Assembly: GCA_037576195.1 (NCBI GenBank)
Contig: CM075101.1
Location: 13,826,001-13,890,000, forward strand
Length of the DNA stretch: 64,000 bases
Reading direction: 5' to 3'
Source: Phytoseiulus persimilis
Lineage: Eukaryota > Arthropoda > Arachnida > Mesostigmata > Phytoseiidae
This document shows positions 49,490-61,939 of this stretch, one piece after another (within the stretch, counting starts at the first letter, position 1; each line of letters starts with the position of its first letter). Under the pieces are notes generated by a model that saw nothing but the letters and a program-made list of their open reading frames with translations, ran no database searches and was not told the DNA's origin. Both the position numbers and the translations under genes were made by a program.

Positions 49490-52400
49490 GAAGCGAAGCG
49501 AATGAAATTTTCATGACCTGTCCATTTTTCCGCTCTGAAAATTCAGTTCCAGTAACGAAATTGTTCGAGACCGAGCGATCGGCTGCACGACGATACCAAG
49601 TCTCTGCAGCAGTCAGTGAGTTCAGAATACATCTTACGCTTCTATTGTCTTCCCCCCCCCCCAGTCCAGGAGTCCAGTCTCCGTTTACTGTGCGTTCCGC
49701 AGGCGCTCTTCCCCGCAGAAATTTTTGAAAGAGAAACCGAAATCAAGGTAGAGTGTCGATTCCTCTTTATCGTCAATGCCCTCGAGGAAAACTTGATCCG
49801 AAAAAACTCACCATAAAAAGGAGTAACTGATGAAAGACTGTCTGCTAGAGCCACTCGAATGGGTCGAGTTGGGGAATTGTCTTGCGCTTGGAATATCCTT
49901 CAGATGCAGACTCGTAAGCCTTGGCTTACGGTATGTCGTTTTTGTTCGTTATAGCTAGCTTTCAGTAGACCTCAATCAATAGAGATCTTGGAACAACGTT
50001 TTGACTCATCCCGATCGAGCTACGGAATCACGAAGGTACGGAACAATGCTCCGCAAACCCCGAACGACACCTTGCTCCCTCCCGCCTCGGACAGCGATTC
50101 AGAACAGTCCCAAAACGTTAATTCTTACGCTGCCCAAAGTTCGTGGATAACGTCAGGCATCATTCAGCCGCCTCGGATCGCCAAGAATCACATCTGAATC
50201 GCAATGCAATCAATGATCGAGCTCAAGAATCCATGCAGCTGCTATATCTGACACGTGTCATCCAAGATTCGGCCGCTTCGACGATCGTGCTGTGGCACAT
50301 TCACAATAGTTCGAATTTTGTCCTCCAGGGAGCGCCACAAGTGTCGAGATCTCTGCCTGCAGAGGGAACCGATCGAAGCCGGGTAGCTATGCCGGCTTGT
50401 ACCGATGTGTCTTACTAAAACGTTCATCCGAGTTTTGGGCGTCGAGTGAGATGAACTCGACTGTCTACATTTCGCGGAACGACTCGATTCTTATACATTC
50501 CGCCGAGAATTTTTGCGAGAAATTCTAGTTAACTCATATCCTGGTGTCTTCAGAGAAGAAAGAGGATCGAGTGCACAAGCGTTTGAATCGTTGCGAGTCT
50601 GTTATATATTCCATCCTTATGATGTCACTCCGTTTCAGTCTACAATCACAGCCCTACAGGCGTTGACTAGCGAGTCGGAATCCCGCGTTAAGGAATCCAT
50701 TTCCGAGGTACTGCGTTATTGAGCCTTTCCAGGAGTCATTATGCGTACGGTCTGGATCGCGGGCTTGGATGAGTGAATCCCTCCAGCGATCCGGTTTGAA
50801 CCGTGGGTAAGCATGCGAAAAACGACTGGTTACGGAAGACATCTTCGTGACTGCTATCCCGTATGCGCCCTCACAAATTCCTCTCCTCTCTGTGCCGTGA
50901 TCTCTATGAGAATAAGCGGGGAAAGCTCTCCTGATGAAGCGATTCTATCGTGACTCTGGCTCCCCGACGGAACCGACCGACTGAATTCTCGTCGGAAAAA
51001 TTAATGCACCAACCAAGGAGGCGAGCTGCTCCCCATACGGGGAAGCTGCGATGTTCTCCCCCATGAAAATTTGTCATCGAAGGATCTACCAGAAGGGTTG
51101 CCGACCGCAACACTCCTCCTTCGAAATTCGAAACCCGCTGGATCATTGACTCGTACAAACCTCCTTTGCGAACCCTGAATTCGGAACGAAGCCTTCAGAT
51201 TCAATTGTCCCTTCGCATATGAGAATGATCTTCACTCTGGGCGAATCTGATCCGGCTCGAGCGGAAGGGTGAATTTTTGAGATCCCGTGTCGTGCAAATC
51301 TACCAAATGTGTGGAGAAGCGATACGTCGTGCGTTTGGTTCTTACTTGACTTACGATCGTCGGAAGTTTGGTGTCGGACTCCCGCGCGGAAGACGACTCG
51401 GTGGAGCGGAGAGCTCACCAACGGCATTCAGCGAAACCTCAGCCACGCAAGCCGGCTCTTGCTTGGCTATCTTGTGACCGGATGTGCGTATGCGAGAAAA
51501 CATATTGGGGCTACTCCGAGAGGAACCTGGATACGCCACTGTGTGGGCATTCGCTTATTCGGAGAGGCCAAGCTGAGTTCAGCGTTGACCACGAAATAAA
51601 CTGCACCCACCTTCGGCAACTTTCGGGCTGGCAGCTGGCAAGCCTACCTGGCGGTACTTCCTGTGCCGTAAAGAGCCAATTCGAGTCGAGGTAATACCCA
51701 ATCTACTTCGAGTGGTGAGTCCGAGTCTGCTCTGGAATGTGGATGAACACACGCTCGGCGAAAGACGCATGTTAGCTCCTAAGCATGATATTCTCTAGGA
51801 GTTGACGAGGGCCGATTTCTCACAATTGTCATCCCGTCATGAATCGAGTTTGAGAGGGTTCGCGGGAGCTCTTCTGGTCGACCTCGGGAACTGAGATTGG
51901 GAGCGAGCACGACTGCGCAACGGAAAAACGGGTGACCAGACATCCGTGCAGCACGCCTCGACGAAACAGAGTTTCTGGCTCGGTTCTCTGAATCTACCAA
52001 AGGCCGTGAAACATTCACATCCCTCCGCAGGGAAGGGAATTCGTCCGGTTGTTCCGTGGAGGCTGGGAAACTAGTCCGGAGCTCTAGACCCCCTCCGCGC
52101 TGAAAAATGAGTATTCGTCGATGCATCCGTACAGCGGCGTGGCTCGGTGAGCCCAAGAGTGTGATGAGATGGCATATTGTTCACAAAGTGGTTCGAAGTC
52201 GACAGCCAACTAGCTTGCAGTGATTTAGGCTACCGGTTGTTCCCCCAGCGAGGGAGCCAACGAATGAGTGAGTGAGTGAGGTTGCGCCCGCCCGTCCGCC
52301 CGTGAGCTCGTCCTCCTCGATACTTCGTCGTGCTTGGGCCGTGGTTGGACAATCTGAGCGCCGATGGCGACAACGACGATGACAACGACACAAAATGCTC

Positions 52401-53900
52401 AAATGCTGTGTGTTAACGACCAGCTTATGCACTCGCATATGCTGGCCATGGAAGCAGGAAAGCAAGCGAGCGAGCAGATGTCACGCAAAGCCTTCGCACT
52501 TCGCTCAGAAACGCCATATGCTTCAACAATGAGCTTGCTCCCTGGCGGGCTCGGTTACTTGCAACTACCACACCAGCAGCCGCAGCGGCGGCGGCTGCAG
52601 CAGCGGAGGGTAGGAGATGCTTATGCGGGGCGTGAGGAACCCTCTGTTTACTTGTTTGTTGTTAATAACTGTTTTTAGGAAGAACGGACGAGCGGAGGAT
52701 CGATCGACAGACCTCGACCCGAGCCGGGATGAGAACCGGGACGGGAGGAGCAGTGGAAGCGTTGTATAAACATTAAATCTCAGCAAAGTCGACGGCAATG
52801 GCAGTCCCGTCGCTAGCAGAAAGTTCCGCCGGAGGTTGCTCGAGCTCCGCTATTATCACGAATCTATTCTCTGGGATCTGGACTTCAGCGTCCTGCATCC
52901 AAGAAATGCCGGAGAGCGTTTGCCACGGTTGATTCTATTGCACGCCGGATCCGTGGTTCGCAGTCGAGCTAGCGTCGAACAGATTGAACCACATATCCGT
53001 CCTCCGTCGATCCCACGTTGGATCCCGGTGGATTCCCAACCGATCATCCTTGAGGGAAGCTGAGGTTGAGGGAAGCTGCCATCTTTCCCATCGGGAGAGA
53101 TGGCAGGAATCCTTTTTCCGGTTCGCAAGGAATCTTTCGCTCTGGAGCTGCTTCGTCCGCAATGCTAAATGCTCTGCGAACGCAACAGAGACCCCTAGGT
53201 GCCGAATGATGGGCTTCGTTTTCACTGGTGGTCGTAACGGAAGATCCAGCGTCTGACCGACCGACCGACCCACCGAGCGAACGGTGCAAAGCAAGAAGGC
53301 AAGACAGGGCAAGTGAGTGAGGATCGGAGAAGAGCCGAAAGAAGGCGAACCATGGCGATGGCTACGGCAGCGGCGGCGGGAGCAGAACATACCCTTCTCC
53401 TCAATTTGTCGTTGAGCTCTCACCCGACAAAGCCCGCCTCGGAGGGAGGGCCAGGGAGGAGTTTTGGGCGGCGTCAAGCACTATCCACCAAAGAAACACG
53501 GGTACATGTGTAAGAACAGCAAAATTTTTGTAGTCATTCTTGTTAGATTAGAGTTATTCGTGTTCTGGTGGTGGACGGCACGCAAGCAAGCTGCCTGGCT
53601 GTCCGCTGACTCTCCTCTGTGCTCAGTACGCTCTCGGTCGCTGTCTGATTCGCTTCTGATCCGGCCGTCGTTTCGTTTAGCGCTACCGACAAACCAGGCA
53701 GTCAGCGGTAACCAATCGACCAACCGACACCTAGTTACGAGACCGACTACAACCAAGTTCGAAGCGACTTGTGATCGACATAGTCTTCGAGTTTCTTCAG
53801 CTCGCAGTCACTTGGTTTAACAGTGAAGCAGTGTCCTCTCATTGACTTAGTTGGTGTGTTTCGTTCGAGGAAGTTTGTGAACTAGGTGATCCAAACCGTT
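49490..53900. other. Intergenic region upstream of the Iroquois gene
   Basis: No exon chain is supportable. A short poly-C lies at 49653-49664. A plus frame at 52364-52678 rich in M, T and Q has no motif. GACC/GAGC tetranucleotide-rich sequence is at about 53250-53290. The stretch from 53.6 to 54.4 kb is likely the promoter and leader of the Iroquois gene. Developmental enhancers would be expected here from what is known of Iroquois loci, but none can be read from sequence alone. Confidence 0.45.
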
Positions 53901-54622
53901 TTCCGTCTGTCAGCCAGCAGCAGGGACAGTGGATTCACATGTGACACCGCCGCATCTGCCAATCAACACTCGCCAATCCACGATCGATTAATGGAGTAGT
54001 ATCGTCGACGGAACAGATGATCATCGATTGATGCTCTGGCCACCGCTGATGTCTCGTATCGTCCTCGCTTAGTTCGCGTACGGTGCTCGTGCTACTAGCT
54101 CTTGGCGGCTCGTGCTGGTTCCGTTCTCAATCCGAAAGGGAGAACGAAGAACCCAACGGCGGACGATCACGGAAAGTTATCAGCGAGCCCGCAGACTTTC
54201 CACCGTGAAACGGATTGTGTTCGTGAGAGTTAACTTCTTCTGTGCCTTCTGTTTCGATCAAGTTATCGGATGCCAAAATCGATTTTCGCCACTTCTCGTC
54301 TCAGTTCGCCCCCATCTCCATATCCATCCACTCCATCATCATCGTCCCCTTTTCGATTCGGGTAAGTTGCCTTCACCCCCGCCCCCCGCACACGACAGCG
54401 CGTTCCCGGCCCCGAACTTCCCAAAGCTCACACCTCAGTCACTTGAGTAGAGGCAGTTTCTCAGAGCGAGTGTCCCCGGGCTCGGAGTTTCGGCTCGACC
54501 CGACGTCGGCTCGGCCGGAGCGAACCACAAAAACAGAGGGAAGATTTGATCTCTCATGAGAACGTTGTTCCATGCAGGCTTCACCTGAGGATCACCGTGA
54601 TTGTCTCTAGCGGTGATCTGTG
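53901..54622 (+). promoter_or_regulatory. Presumed 5' UTR of the Iroquois gene with a leader intron
   Basis: A consensus donor GTAAGT begins at 54362. Acceptors stand at 54577 (TTCCATGCAG) and 54610 (TTGTCTCTAG), so a leader intron of about 215-250 bases ending just before the start codon at 54623 is likely. The transcription start was not identified. Confidence 0.45.
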
Positions 54623-57600
54623 ATGCCGGGTTCGAATCCTGCGGTGAAAACCGAATCCACGGAAAGCTCGTCAGCCCCCGCTCTCAGCGCACCGGCCCCC
54701 GCGGCTACAAGCGGAATTCACTGTCTGCCACCTCATTTGCAGCATCTTCCCAACTGTACTCCAGTCGCTGCCGATCCTGTGACACAACGACAGATTTGCT
54801 CCTGTGTTTCACAATATCAGAGGTGAGCTGAGCGTAGGCGAACCACGCCGAGCTGAGCGAGCGCACACAAATGAAAAGCCTACTTAGGGAGAACACGTGT
54901 CGACCGCCGTCGGGAGCGGACTTCAGAAGGGGGGAAAAGATTGAGAACTCTCGGTGTTGGCTCGGAACGCTTCGCGGGGAAGAGAGGCTTGTGGGCGACC
55001 TCTGAGAGCTTCCCGCGCAGATTTCCGTCACTCCAGGGAAAACTCGGAACAGCTCGCTCTCAGACACGTTCTGAGCACCGGGCAAGAGCAATCAAGGAAA
55101 CTGACCGAGATTCGTTTGCAGATTGGCAAGCAGTACGATGTACGGCCCACCCGCATTAAGTCCTCCAATCGGAGTCCCGCCACCGGCTTCTGCGCCTAAA
55201 GCGTCGACAGATTCACAAGCTGCAACTGCAGCGGCTCTTCAAGCTGCGGCCGCAGCTGGATTCCTTCCTCTAGGTGCTGCAGATGGAGTTCCGTCGGCAT
55301 TCTATCCACCTGGCGTAAGTATGAAAACTTCTGTCGCCAAGTATCCAATGATATTTCTTCTGCACGGTCGCTCGCGACCGTCACCCTCGAGTGGACTTTG
55401 TTCGCTCGCTTTTGATCACTTTCCTGACGTCAACAACCTAGGTCCCCTTCTCGATCCGCTAACACGGTCCGAAGAGTCACAGAGGGCCGACGTCCCAATC
55501 GCAGCAAACTTTCTCAGAGGCAGTGTCTCGCATGATCGGTTTTGGTTTCACTGTGTGTGTGAGCGAGGGAGAGATGTCAAGAGGTGGTAAAAGGGACACA
55601 CACAGCGACAGAGGACGAGCAGGCTGGGAGAACGAACTTCGTCGACCCACCATCGAAGTCTTGGACAAATATATTAAATCGGCTTGACAAACTCTCCCCT
55701 CCCGAGTGAGCGCGTGAGGGAGCTAATTAACAATCGGCCCTGCTCACCGACCGAGCGACCGACCGGCAAAGCAACTGTTGATCCCTTGAGCGTGCGCCAT
55801 ATCGCGTATCTCCAGATGATGCCCTCCTCCTAGCCGCCCGCTGCGGAGGGGGGTCGGAGGGTGACGCCCTCAGACCCGTCTTGCCGTTGAGGCTTCCTCT
55901 CAACGGGGCTGCGTGCCTTCATTCCGCAACACTTGAACCCTGGTTCGGGAGTTGTCAACGCCCTCGTTGTTGCGCGCTGGCCTTTTGGAACCAACCGAAA
56001 CACCAACTCAAACATCCCTCGTCCAACTGCGACCCAGACCCAAGAGTCCTTGGGCAGCATTTTTCTCTGATCAACAACACTCGAGACGGATCAGATTAGG
56101 TCACATAGGGAGGTTCGAGTGGTGACTGGAGAGGAGGCTCACACTTCGGCTATTTTGTTACAGGCCAATCCAGCGGGAGTTCCCACTCCTGGTGCAGGTC
56201 TCGAACTGAAGGAAAACCTCGAAGCTTGGAGGAATCTGTCTCCAGCTGCAGCTGCATACGCCTCGATGTATTCAGCTGGATACCCCTATGATGCCGCCAC
56301 GGCACCTTTAGCCGGCTACCCATTCGCCGGGTGAGTTTCTTTGCGGATTTGTTGGCAAGGCCCAGGAAGAGTCAGCGTCGTTGGGCGCCCTCCGACGACC
56401 TCGAAGAGGGGGGGAGGGGGGGGGGGGGGCAGAGCCCCCCCCGGGACGTTGAAGATTTGGATGACTTACTGATCGAATCATTGCAGCTACGGGATGGATC
56501 TGAACGGCGCCCGGCGGAAGAACGCCACCCGCGAGACGACGAGTACGCTGAAAGCGTGGCTAAATGAGCACCGCAAAAATCCCTACCCCTCCAAGGGGGA
56601 GAAGATTATGCTTGCTATTATCACCAGGATGACTCTTACTCAGGTTCGTGGCACCCCAGATCGTTAAGCACCAGGGCAGCCGTTAGCAAACCATCACATT
56701 CTCATGGTCGTGCTCGGGCGGTTGGCCGCCGAGTTGACTTCGGTTTCGAAAAGCGCGGCGTTATGCGATTGGCGGCCGCACCGTGGGGCGGAATTTCACC
56801 TCGCCCCCGAAAGGTGACTCAGTGAATCGACTCTGAAATGGATGGAGACGAAATTTCAACATCCAAGAAGTCGCAATCCGCCGGCGAGTAGTTGTTCAGA
56901 TGGGAGTGTACTTGTGAGCGACCGTGCTTTCTCTAGTCGTCGAAATTGAGAGTTATGGTGCCATCCGGCCAGCCTGCGTTGCCTTGGTCCGTGAAGCGAG
57001 ACCGCACAAGGGACCTACCTAATGGCCGCGACTCAGTGGCCAACTTGGGGAGCCAATATACCTTCAGCCACCCAGCTTACCTCTAGATAGACAGATAGCT
57101 TGTTTGTTGGTTGGTTGGTCGGTCGGTCGGTCGCGTTCGCTCACAATGTCTGTCTTTCCGCTGTTGGTCGCCGGTGTGAGCGGCCCCAGTGTGAGCCGAG
57201 CAGCCACTCGACTATGACGGCCATACGAGCCGCAATCGTCGTCACTTCCATCGAGTACTCGAAACCAGCTGTTTTATGTCTTGCCCTGGCGGGGCCCTAT
57301 TTCATCAACACCAAGCTCGTTTTTCGACACCTGAGCAGAGTTTTAGTCGTTCGAGATTGATTTCTGCGGAAACTCGCCGATCGTGGCTCGAAGCAGAGCG
57401 AAGCCGATGTATATATAGGAGCTACCTGGCCCGCACATATTCGCTGCATCCTCGAGAAGGACTCTCCCTTCATCATCCGAGAACTCCCTCCGAGTCTCCC
57501 GATCGAGTTGAGGCTTTTCCAGCGTCGTATTTCAAGGAGGATTCGAATCTATAGCCCAGAATCGTCATCGCTAAATCGTATCTGTTGCTCTTTCGAGAAG

Positions 57601-59135
57601 CCGCCGCAGAGTGAGCTGACTCGGGGCTGTTGGTGATGAATGTCACGCTTCCATTCGTCCGTCCGCACGATGGCCAAGATTAGGCTGTTCATTGTGCTCG
57701 ATTGCACGGCTCAGGTTTCCACAATTAGTAGTCGCCTGGTTTGCTCGGTTCCTCGTCGGGCGGAAAGTAATCACGGACACAAAGCAGTATACCGGTGAAC
57801 TGTCTGCGCTTGTTGCGGGCTGTTACCCTTGCGAGATTCCTCTGCCGTTTGACCCGTGTTTTTCCGCCATACATTCTCGTTTTTTTCCCCACTACGCTCG
57901 CCGGAATCGTCGAATCAGTCTATCGACAATGAGACGAGACGCTCAATGATGGGATCTGTTGTTGCCAAGCAATTAGAAACTCAACGAGGTGTCGACGTAG
58001 CTAGATCGTGGCGCGATGTCTCACAACTCGTCAGATGTCGTTTAGGGCGCCGCGTCGGCGAATCATCTATGTACAGCACGGCGGAACGTCGTCGTGGAAC
58101 GGAGAGGTAGTTAACCTCAAACTTTTTCCCGCTTCAGGTATCGACTTGGTTTGCGAATGCGCGTCGGAGACTCAAGAAAGAGAACAAAATGACATGGTCG
58201 CCGAGAAATCGCTGCGACGAGGATGATGACGACGATCTCGACGAGGCAACACCAACCAACAACAATCAAACTACGCCCCGAGAACAAAGTGATTCCAATA
58301 GATCGAACCAATCGTCTGGCGATCACCAACGAGCGGCGATGATGGCCGCTGAGGAGTTGGCCCAGAGGAATAAGCAAATCGCCGAGTTGATGCGCGGCCA
58401 GGAAATGCTCAGTCACCCGGCACTTCTTGGTCACCCGCATCCTCACCTTGCCCAGCTTCATGGATTGTTACAGCTGAAGCGGCCCGCCCCGTCACATGAC
58501 GACGAAAACGGTAAGCGAACTGGGGCCGAATTTATCGAACGGGGTTTGGTGTCGGCAAGGTTGGAGGTTCGTCTCGTGGACTCGAACCACCGCCACGCGG
58601 CGACGGGGAGGCTTGTCGAGACCTGTAGCGCGGGAACAGGTCCGGACGGGTCCGCTGGTCGATCAGGGAAGAGCTCCCAGCGCCTGAGCTCAAGAGTCTT
58701 TATTGGCCATTTGCAGATCTGGTGGATGTTGACGATGATCGTCCCGAACCGCCGTCTCCGAAGAGGGAGCGTCGATCGAGCGAAGGCTCGGCCGCGAGCG
58801 AAAACGACGCCACCGCCAACGGAGGAACGGAAGGTTCGAAGTCACCTCAATCCAGACCGACCATCCATCACACGAGTCCTGGCAGTCTGAAACCTCGTAT
58901 TTGGAGTATTGTCGACACTGCTACTGAAAGCAAGTCACCTGAGCGATCTCCGCAGTCTTCACCGCCACCAGCACCTGTCCTCAACTCGTTGTTTGCCGAT
59001 CGCCTGTTCGGTGCGTCACCTCAGCAGAAGCAATGGTACGCTGCGCTCGCGCACAACGCGGCGGCGGCGGCAGCGGCGCAGCTGGCGCAACGGGCGCAGT
59101 CGCCCGCGGCTTCGACGGCGTCCTCGACGTCCTAA
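54623..59135 (+). CDS. Iroquois-class TALE homeodomain transcription factor
   Basis: Six phase-matched exons: 54623-54822, 55122-55314, 56164-56330, 56487-56643, 58138-58510 and 58717-59135, giving 502 residues. The N-terminal [11 protein letters not shown] matches the cysteine motif at the start of Irx proteins. The TALE homeodomain spans about 196-258 ([47 protein letters not shown]), with N246 as the base-contacting asparagine and alanine before it, typical of Iroquois. An acidic stretch ([10 protein letters not shown]) follows, and the Iro box [13 protein letters not shown] lies at 422-434. The C-terminus is serine- and alanine-rich. Iroquois factors pattern the body wall, eye and nervous system. 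The homeodomain is split by a 1494-base intron between TLTQ and VSTW. Which member (mirror or araucan/caupolican) cannot be told here. The start codon lies just after a leader acceptor. Confidence 0.95.
56416..56442 (+). repeat. G14/C8 hairpin in an Iroquois intron
   Basis: A run of 14 G (56416-56429) faces 8 C (56435-56442) across a CAGAG loop, giving a perfect 8-bp GC stem. An earlier G7 run stands at 56408-56414. It lies in the 156-base intron directly before the homeodomain exon. G-quadruplex or hairpin formation in the pre-mRNA is possible. Confidence 0.7.
57107..57132. repeat. GGTT/GGTC tetranucleotide repeat in the homeobox intron
   Basis: Tandem GGTT then GGTC units lie within the intron that splits the homeodomain. 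It resembles the tract at 8645-8762. Confidence 0.7.
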
Positions 59136-60420
59136 GGCTCGCCGGCGACACGCATGCGCGCAGAACGAACTCTTCGTATTCATTTCAAACAGGATTCGGT
59201 GCAATACTCAACGAACCGAACCTGAGCAGCAGCCATCAGTTCGGGTTCGATCTTGTGACCGCCAGCGACGCCGACCCGCCGACCCACCGACGGCGATCAC
59301 AAGCGAGAAACGCTTACCAATCTACCAAGAATCTCTTCAAAGAATCTCCGGCAAACGTTACGCGCGTAGCGATCGGTTGCAATCGTGCCGAACTAATGGA
59401 TTTTCACGGACCCATCGACACATCTCTAGTTATTTAGAAACAAAGGAACAGGAAGCAGGAACACGGTCGAGATTACGGAACAGCGCGAGTGGTCCGATGT
59501 GGAGAAGAAAAACACACAGCAACGGTTCTGAACCATCACATCTGCCGGACATTATTCGTCTGCACTCCGCTCCTGATGTTCGAGTCATCCAGGTTTTACA
59601 TGGCAAGTACTGATCGTTCTTGTCAGCAGCAGCATACAAGTCTTCGCAGAAGAGAAGTCCAATCGATGGTAGTGCTTCATCGATGTATCTCCTTCCCCAC
59701 CGGACATGAAGCGAGCAACCAACCTGTGTTCTGAAAGTTTATCCGTCTTCGTGCATGGTTCTGTTTTCGACTGTTTTAAGCATTGATTACAAATGACGCC
59801 CTCGAATGACCCACGGACCGTCAAAAATCGTGGATGGGGAGATGTTTGCCTTAGGTGCATTAAGTTCCAGACTTGGGAGGAGTGTATTTATCAATCAATT
59901 CGACGAGTGGGGTAGTCTTTTCTCATTTGTAAAATGTAGCGTGCCACTACCACGAACGATGAAGTATTCATACGCTGTTATCGTCAACTAATGTCGCGCG
60001 AGTGTTCTGTTTCCTTTCGATTCCCTTGCATTTTCACAACCAAGAAGAAAATTCTCGATTTCCACTCGACATCAACCGCAAACATCATCGAAAGTGAGCG
60101 AGCGAGCAGACAAGCGAACAAAGAAACGTACAGATCCGCATCCATTTAGCTTTGTGATTAATGAACATTTCGGGTCGAACTGTCTACTCCAGAGAACTCA
60201 TTCGAAACTTTGGTTTGGGTCGGAAAACGAACACGGTTGAGAGGGTTGAGCAAGCGGGAACAAGAGAATGAGTTTCGAGAAGGGAGGATTTGCGCGTAGT
60301 CGATTGCGAGTTCACGATAACGACGGCAGAAAATATTTGAAAACATCAACAGCAACGGATCCTTAACGTTATAAGCATCATTTCATTTTGTATATAATAA
60401 ATGTGAATATGGAAATTAAG
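59136..60420 (+). other. 3' UTR of the Iroquois gene
   Basis: The sequence from the stop codon to just past the AATAAA at 60396-60401 is probably one untranslated exon of about 1.28 kb, much longer than the 3' UTRs of the neighbouring genes. Such length is common for regulatory genes. No specific microRNA site was identified. Confidence 0.6.
60396..60401 (+). terminator. Polyadenylation signal of the Iroquois gene
   Basis: AATAAA in an AT-rich setting (TATATAATAAATG), 1261 bases after the stop codon. Confidence 0.6.
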
Positions 60421-61662
60421 TATTACCCGCGTCGTTTTCAATAATTTTCTGGAGACTCGTGCGAGGACGCATCGTTCCGAGGAGCTGAATGAAAAAAAAT
60501 TCTGTCACGTTCTGTGAAGTTCAGGGGCAGAGTATTGAAGTTTTTCCGAGTGGGTGTCTCGACTAATTGATCGGTCCAAAACAGCAACCGGAGATCGCAG
60601 GCGGGAGGAAACGCCTTCCTCGTGGCACTTGGCCACCACGAGCCGGACTTTGTTCGACACCCTCGTGAAAGTGTTCACTTCAGTTTCGTCCAACATCCTT
60701 CCCGTCCACCCACCTGAGTCTTCCATTCATTCGCTATCGCACCCGGCGCTTCGTGTGCCGAACAATTCCTCAGTGTCGTGCAGTTCAAAGTGAGCCAGAT
60801 CGAGAGCGACTTTGAGCACGCAGCGAAATCTCTTGGAGAAAGCACGCTGTACAAAAGGAAGCGAGGAAGGACGAATGACCGCGCGGTGAACGACCGTGCA
60901 CAGTGTGCCTGTATTGAAAATGAACATTCACGGCCCACGAGCCGCGACTCGGCTCACGGCGAGAGGCGTCCATACAGTCTGCTCTGATTCAGTGCGATGA
61001 ACAGTTTCCGTGGAACCTGACGATTTCGTTCGATTAAAACGACGAATCAGACGAAACCACAGTTGTTTTGGGACGAAAAACAGCAGCGGCCATCGTCGTG
61101 ATGGTTGTCAGTCGTTCGAGTCATCCACGAATCGTTCTTTTCTGTTGAGATTCCAGCAGAGAAGACGTAAAGAGGGCTCGATTTGCGGATGGCATGATTG
61201 GAGCGGATTCGAGCCCTGTTCGACCGTGGCGACGTTTGCGTGTCTGCGTGACGTTCGTGTATCCGAACGAGACCGGCTAAACGATACGAATTTCAGATGG
61301 CGACGGTGGCGGCGTCGTGTCTGTACATTATGAAGAATTTTACCACTTATTATCTTATGTGGCTCAACCAAGCGCTTTCTGATAAAAACATCTGATGTTA
61401 CATCTCTGTTATCAGTTTCGTCTTCTCCTCGGCCGAGCGTTGCTGTGCCGAATGCCTGTCCCGGTGGTTGCCGACCGACCAGTCCGTTGGACGTTCGTCT
61501 GTCATTCCGACGCGCAGACGAGCTGACTGGATAAATGGAATGCCTCTGTAGATGCGGTACAGAACTGTCGCGTTGACTCTTCGATGGGGTAGCCGTGGTC
61601 ACGGGAGCTGCGTTCGGCTACCTTTCGCTCTCGCCGTCACGTGGCGGCTGCCGTGACCGGTG
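60421..61662. other. Intergenic region without a supportable gene
   Basis: Open frames below 170 codons occur on both strands, such as minus 61602-61108. No motifs and no matched exon chain were found. Confidence 0.5.
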
Positions 61663-61670
61663 ATCCCGAT

Positions 61671-61933
61671 CAGTGGCGTACCCAGGGAGGGGAGGGCAAG
61701 GGCGCTATGCCCCCCCCCAAAAATCTTCAACAATCTTGGGAAGGGTGGATCAAGTTCTACTTTGATGGACGAAATCGTCCCGCAAAGATTCAGTCTTAGG
61801 CAGGAAAATGTTCACCGGTTTGCGAACCATGTTGATTGCGTCATGAAGAGCTCGCGGCGAAGATGATCGTCGCATGCTCCCCCCCCCCCCCCCCCCCCCC
61901 CCCCTACCCCCGAAAAACTGAGTACGCTACCGG
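61671..61933. mobile_element. Non-autonomous TIR element (MITE), hAT-like
   Basis: The left end CAGTGGCGTACCCAG (61671-61685) is matched by an imperfect inverted copy at the right end (61918-61933, reverse complement CCGGTAGCGTACTCAG). Both ends are flanked by the six-base core TCCCGA (61664-61669 and 61934-61939), compatible with a partly decayed 8-bp target duplication. The CAGTG terminus and 8-bp duplication are typical of hAT transposons. The interior of about 230 bases has no transposase and consists largely of G- and C-rich sequence, including a poly-C of 26 bases (61879-61904). The superfamily assignment is inference from the ends. Confidence 0.6.
61879..61904. repeat. Poly-C tract (26 bases)
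   Basis: A pure C run lies near the right end of the MITE-like element. The exact length may be unreliable, as long homopolymers are error-prone. Confidence 0.85.
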
Positions 61934-61939
61934 TCCCGA

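Noticed and set aside
58520-58600. tRNA-like T-arm (GTGGTTCGAGTCCAC on the minus strand)
   Set aside because: The only pairing acceptor stem would give a molecule of about 52 bases, too short for a tRNA, and no anticodon arm can be drawn. It lies in an Iroquois intron.
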